Positions 60,145-64,000 of a stretch of 64,000 bases of DNA are shown piece by piece. The DNA comes from Episyrphus balteatus. Lineage: Eukaryota > Arthropoda > Insecta > Diptera > Syrphidae. The notes beneath the pieces are model-generated. The model was not told the DNA's origin, made no database searches, and worked only from the letters and a program-made list of their open reading frames with translations. The stretch is taken from positions 4,712,001 through 4,776,000 of the forward strand of contig NC_079138.1 of the NCBI RefSeq assembly GCF_945859705.1, written 5' to 3'. Each line of letters begins with the position of its first letter. The stretch's first letter is position 1. A program made the position numbers and the translations under genes.

Positions 60145-61029
60145 AAAAAAATAAAATGGACGACTGGGTCGCACGAACTTGCTCTTAGAGTTAAAGTTGC
60201 TTGCTTAAATTTTTAAGACTTTTTATATAGAAATTTGGAAAAAAAAAAAAAATAGATTTGTTTTTTAAAAAATAAAATAAAATCTGAAATCAAATTGCCC
60301 TCCAAAACAAGTATGCAGTTTTGATTGATATATTAAGATGCATCTTTAGAAAAAAAAAAATCAAAATCGTTAGAGCCGTTTTTTAAAAAACTAATTTTTT
60401 ATAAATAATTTCTTGGAAATAAAGTTTTAAAATAAAATTGGTATGCCATTTTGTAGAAATCACTAATCAGCATCTAAAAACAAAATTTCAAAAAAATTCA
60501 ATGTCAATTTTCCAATTTTTTTTTAAAATCCAAAAATTATTTTTTTGAAAATTTTATATTTAGCTCATATCTATTTAAATTATATAAATGCTTCTTCACA
60601 ACAAGTTTCGTTGAAATCGAATAAGCAGTTTCGGAGGTAATCGGATTTGAAAAAAAAAAAACGGGTTTTTTCATTAGAAGATATAGACCTTGTCTTAAAA
60701 CTAACATTTGAATTTTTTAAACAAAATCGTTGGAGCCGTTTTTGAGATATTTCATTTTTACTAAAATCGGTATATGACAAGTACCGTTATTTTTGGTCCA
60801 AAAAAATTAATTCCAAAAACCCAAATAACGCTACATACCAAGTGTGTCTATCCGTTTAGGCTGTAGCTTCGTTTACAGACAGACAGACTGACAGACAGAC
60901 GGACTTCCGGGACCCACTTTTTTGGCCTTCTCTACCATCGTAATGTCATTTAAAAATGTTATCTCAACTTTTTTTTTTTTTTGTACGAATGCATAACTTG
61001 GTACCTATATAGTACCTATATCGCAAGTA
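60145..61029 (-). repeat. Dispersed repeat family A, copy 4, near full length
   Basis: Minus-strand copy running from GGACGACTGGGTCGCACG on the left to GTACCTATATCGCAAGT on the right, the same two termini as 10972-11818. It contains ACAGACAGACAGACTGACAG. Confidence 0.78.
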
Positions 61030-61054
61030 ATAAATTCATGTTTGCAATTCCGTA

Positions 61055-61823
61055 ATTGAAGTGAAACATTAAAAAATCATTTTTCTTGAAAAAAAAAATT
61101 GCACCATTAAAAATAAGCTAACAAATTTTCCTGAAGAATAAATCCAAACTTAAATTTTTACAATGCGCAAAAACTATAAACATAATTTATTCAAAAACAA
61201 TCATTTTTCATGAAAAAAGCAAAAAAAAATATTGTTTTTCTTTTAACACCATTTTTTTTTTTTAAATGACAACCTATAATAAATTCTACATCATCTGAAA
61301 GCTTATCATTTAAAATTTTATATGACGTTTCAATCATATTTCTACGATACCTACAAAAGAAGTAAGAACTTTTTAAAGTCAACCAGGTCAAAATTTCAAA
61401 CTGATATTACGGTACTTCCTACACTGGTGGCTGGTCATGGGCAACAGATCCCACAGGTGTTTTGACGTATTTTTCAAGTTTTTCAATCTATGATTGTGTA
61501 ATTTGTGGAGCACGTTCCGTTATGTGTGATTATATTAAATGAAAGGTAATATAATTAAAGTTAATTCAAATTTGTATGTGCTCCAGATCAAAAGATAAAA
61601 CGTGTTTAGAAAAACAATATCTTTTCACCGTTATCTCAGGATTTTCAATTTGAAATTAATTGAAATTTTTGTAAAATAATAGTTTATTTTATTACCTACC
61701 TACAGTATAAATTTCATTCATCTATGTGTTAAAACAAAAAAAAGTTATAATCGGATTAATTTTTCATGTCGCTTTTTCGTTTCATTTTGTTTCAAATCAC
61801 TACGATACTAAAGAAGTTTTCAC
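61055..61823 (+). repeat. Dispersed repeat family C, copy 3
   Basis: Same landmarks as 3500-4312, including GGTACTTCCTACACTGGTGG, GGGCAACAGATC, AGATCAAAAGATA and the ACTACGATACTAAAGAAG end. The two copies define a family of about 0.8 kb. Confidence 0.76.
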
Positions 61824-62349
61824 GTTTTTAATTATTTGACAAAAATACATAGGCACGGTTAATATTAGTTTTGATTTTCTTACAAACTCAAAGACTTTTA
61901 TTTAAATTTTTGTAATGATTTATTTATCGATAGGAACATAGCTTGTACCGAAAAAAGGGTGTCATGATAGAACCTCTTGAAGGAAATTTTGTCTCTGAAG
62001 GCAATTGTTTTTTTTGACAACAATTACAACTTTGGGCCAGAGATATTTACTTCTGAATGCAAGAAAAAAAACATGTTTAACAGAAAATAATTCAGCAACC
62101 AGACATCCCAGAAATGTTTGGTTTTCATTTATAAATAGATTTTAAAAAGACCTTTCTTTTAAATTCTGTCTTTCCTAAGCCGCAAATAATTTATATAAGT
62201 GGCTTACTAAGTTTATGGTTGAAAAAAAAAAACCGTAGTTAACCTTCATTTCTTATTGGAATAATAAATTTTTGTTGAGTTTTGACGAATTCGGAAAAAA
62301 AAATGCACGGCTGGGTTGTTAAATTTTTCATTGAACAACATTAGGGAAT

Positions 62350-62689
62350 GGCTCCGCGAAATTAGGCCCCAGGAAATAAGGCCCCAACAAAAAAATGAAA
62401 TAAGGCCCCCAAAAAAATACACACAAAACAACAGCAACGAAATTTATCAAATTTTATCAAAAAAATAAATTAATTATGAAAAAGAAAAATTGGGGTCTTA
62501 TTTCATTTTTCTTAAAAAGTTCAAAATAAGTTGGGGCTTTATTTCATTTATTTTTGGGGCATTTTTTCATTTCGATGGGGCCTTGTTTCACTGGGGCATA
62601 TTTTCATTATGAAAAAATACCCCAATTTGGGGCGTTATTTTATTTTTGCTTTTGGGGCCTTATTTCCTGGGGTCTAATTTCGCGGAGCC
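62350..62689. mobile_element. Foldback element with AAATAAGGCCCC arms
   Basis: The left end GGCTCCGCGAAATTAG is mirrored by CTAATTTCGCGGAGCC. Both arms then run through ATAAGGCCCCAA-type units. TTAGGGAAT at 62341-62349 and TTAGTGAAT at 62690-62698 form a 9-bp target duplication with one mismatch. The 340-bp element is non-coding. The layout parallels 39686-40484 and 53942-55437, although the sequences differ. Confidence 0.86.
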
Positions 62690-62698
62690 TTAGTGAAT

Positions 62699-64000
62699 AG
62701 GTACTTATTTAAAATTTTATTTTTTAAGGAATTTCATAAGTACCTAATTTAAAAAAGGAATAAAATCTGTTTTTGTAATTAATTCAAATTACCTTTAACA
62801 CAAAACCAATTATGCCATTTGTTTTCTTGTATAAAAAGGAATTTTTAGAAAAAAAAAAAGTCCTAAGACCCGTAAAAAAAATTGTTTCTTATTGTACTTA
62901 TAAAGTACAATTGTACATTGTATACACATTAAAATTTTCTAAAATTTTTCAAAAAAAAAAAAATTGGTAGGTATATCTATGCCATTTTTAAGAAAATACT
63001 ATTCAACACATAAAAAAGAAATTTTGATAAAATTCGTCATTCGGTTTTCAAAAAATTATTATTTTTCAAAAAAAAAAAAAAAAAAAATTAAAAATTAAAT
63101 TTAACGTTTATGTAGGGGAAGTAGGAACAAGAACGCCCCTTTAGTGTTTGATTGTCTTAAAAACCAATGAAAAACTTTTAATTAAAATAAAGTCTATATT
63201 CATTAAGTTATAATAATTTTTAATTTATTGTTGGAGCTCTCATTGTTATAAAAAAAGAGTGTGTGTACACATGTAAGAAATTAGAAATTTGTTGATGCTA
63301 TCTGCTAAACCCAAGACAATCTGACTTCCCTGAATATAGTTATGCATGAAAAAATCTTTACAATTGCAAATTAAGAATCTTCATACCGATTTCCAGTGCT
63401 AAATTTTTGAGAAAAAAAAATCAAATTTTATCGACGATTGATGGACTTTATGGATCAAAATCATGGAGGTGAGAAATTTCGATGACCGAATTCTTAAAAA
63501 ATCAACTTTGTTTTATGATAAAAATTTCATGCTCAAATGTTCGCTTAAGCCATAATTTGTCGGTTCATGAACGGGCAGAGCACAAAAATGTATATTTTTC
63601 AATTTACCGCAAAACACCAAAAATTAGTACTAGAAAAACGTTCCCGGAAATGATGGTAATCTCTTCAAAACGACTTTAGGGGTCTAGAAATAGTATCAAT
63701 GTGAATGATATACTATTATATTAAGGTAGTAGGTCATAAATAAATGAAATATTGCTTTATTTCTTGGGACAGAGACCGATTTCTACAAAAAAAAATGCTT
63801 TTATGAACGTCCGAAACACTTAGGCCATAAGTAATAAGTAAAGTGTGTATTAGCCATACTTAGATAGACTCCTGAATAAAAATACCCAAAAAATGCAAAA
63901 TTATGAGTGTTAGACTGCATTATTTATTCAGATTCTAAGAGCGTTCCCGGAAATGACGTTTTGACCCTAATTTATTTTTATTTTGTATGTCACAAAGTAT
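62699..64000. other. AT-rich window end without recognised genes
   Basis: TAGGGGAAGTAGGAACAAGAACGCC at 63113-63137 looks like one terminus of a TA-flanked element related in style to 57008. A second terminus is not found inside the window. Two GCGTTCCCGGAAATGA/ACGTTCCCGGAAATGA phrases (63640 and 63940) suggest a further repeat. Confidence 0.4.

Overview
The window is about 64 kb of AT-rich animal nuclear DNA, most probably from an insect and plausibly a fly. The evidence is a spliced, secreted, GPI-anchored alkaline phosphatase of metazoan type with GT..AG introns, a very low gene density, and a dense layer of non-autonomous DNA transposons and simple repeats. I see no bacterial operons, rRNA, CRISPR or virus-like genes. 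The species cannot be named from the sequence.

Three coding units are supported. (1) Positions 814-5605, minus strand: a complete 608-residue alkaline phosphatase in three exons joined by in-phase introns, with all recognisable catalytic residues, a signal peptide, an unusual histidine-rich linker and a C-terminal GPI signal. (2) Positions 14236-15465, minus strand: a 409-residue open frame with about ten 23-residue repeats in alternating dimers, then an acidic stretch with two SUMO-interaction-like motifs and a basic tail. It has a good splice acceptor just upstream and a poly(A) signal just downstream, but no recognised function. (3) Positions 42419-42575, plus strand: a probable internal exon of an unidentified multi-pass membrane protein, whose other exons are not visible. 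No operon-like or pathway relationship between the three can be inferred.

The rest is mostly mobile-element debris, and several elements keep terminal inverted repeats (TIRs) and target-site duplications (TSDs) that can be read directly. There are two hAT-type MITEs (6971-7274, 10550-10934), a Tigger/pogo-like MITE (7448-7589), and a TTAA-flanked piggyBac-like element (12410-13047) nested in an older foldback (12057-13384). A 327-bp satellite lies at 15738-17060. Mariner-like TA elements lie at 28005-29567, 43332-44074 and 54239-54877. Foldback elements with tandem-repeat arms and 9-bp TSDs lie at 39686-40484, 53942-55437 and 62350-62689. A near-perfect 174-bp hairpin (32846-33019) is nested in another repeat. 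A second TTAA element is at 46352-47048, a long-TIR element at about 51167-52692, and a pogo-like element with a helix-turn-helix remnant at 57008-57851.

Three dispersed repeat families (called A, B and C here) recur on both strands. Families A and B end alike, in a T-rich tail with ATTTT motifs, and one such tail borders a (AAAAT)n array of about 220 bp at 21006-21232. Unique-looking stretches with trinucleotide runs (about 29.9-31.4, 36.2-38.2, 41.2-42.3, 48.5-50.2 and 59.1-60.0 kb) carry no convincing exons and may be intronic or regulatory sequence.
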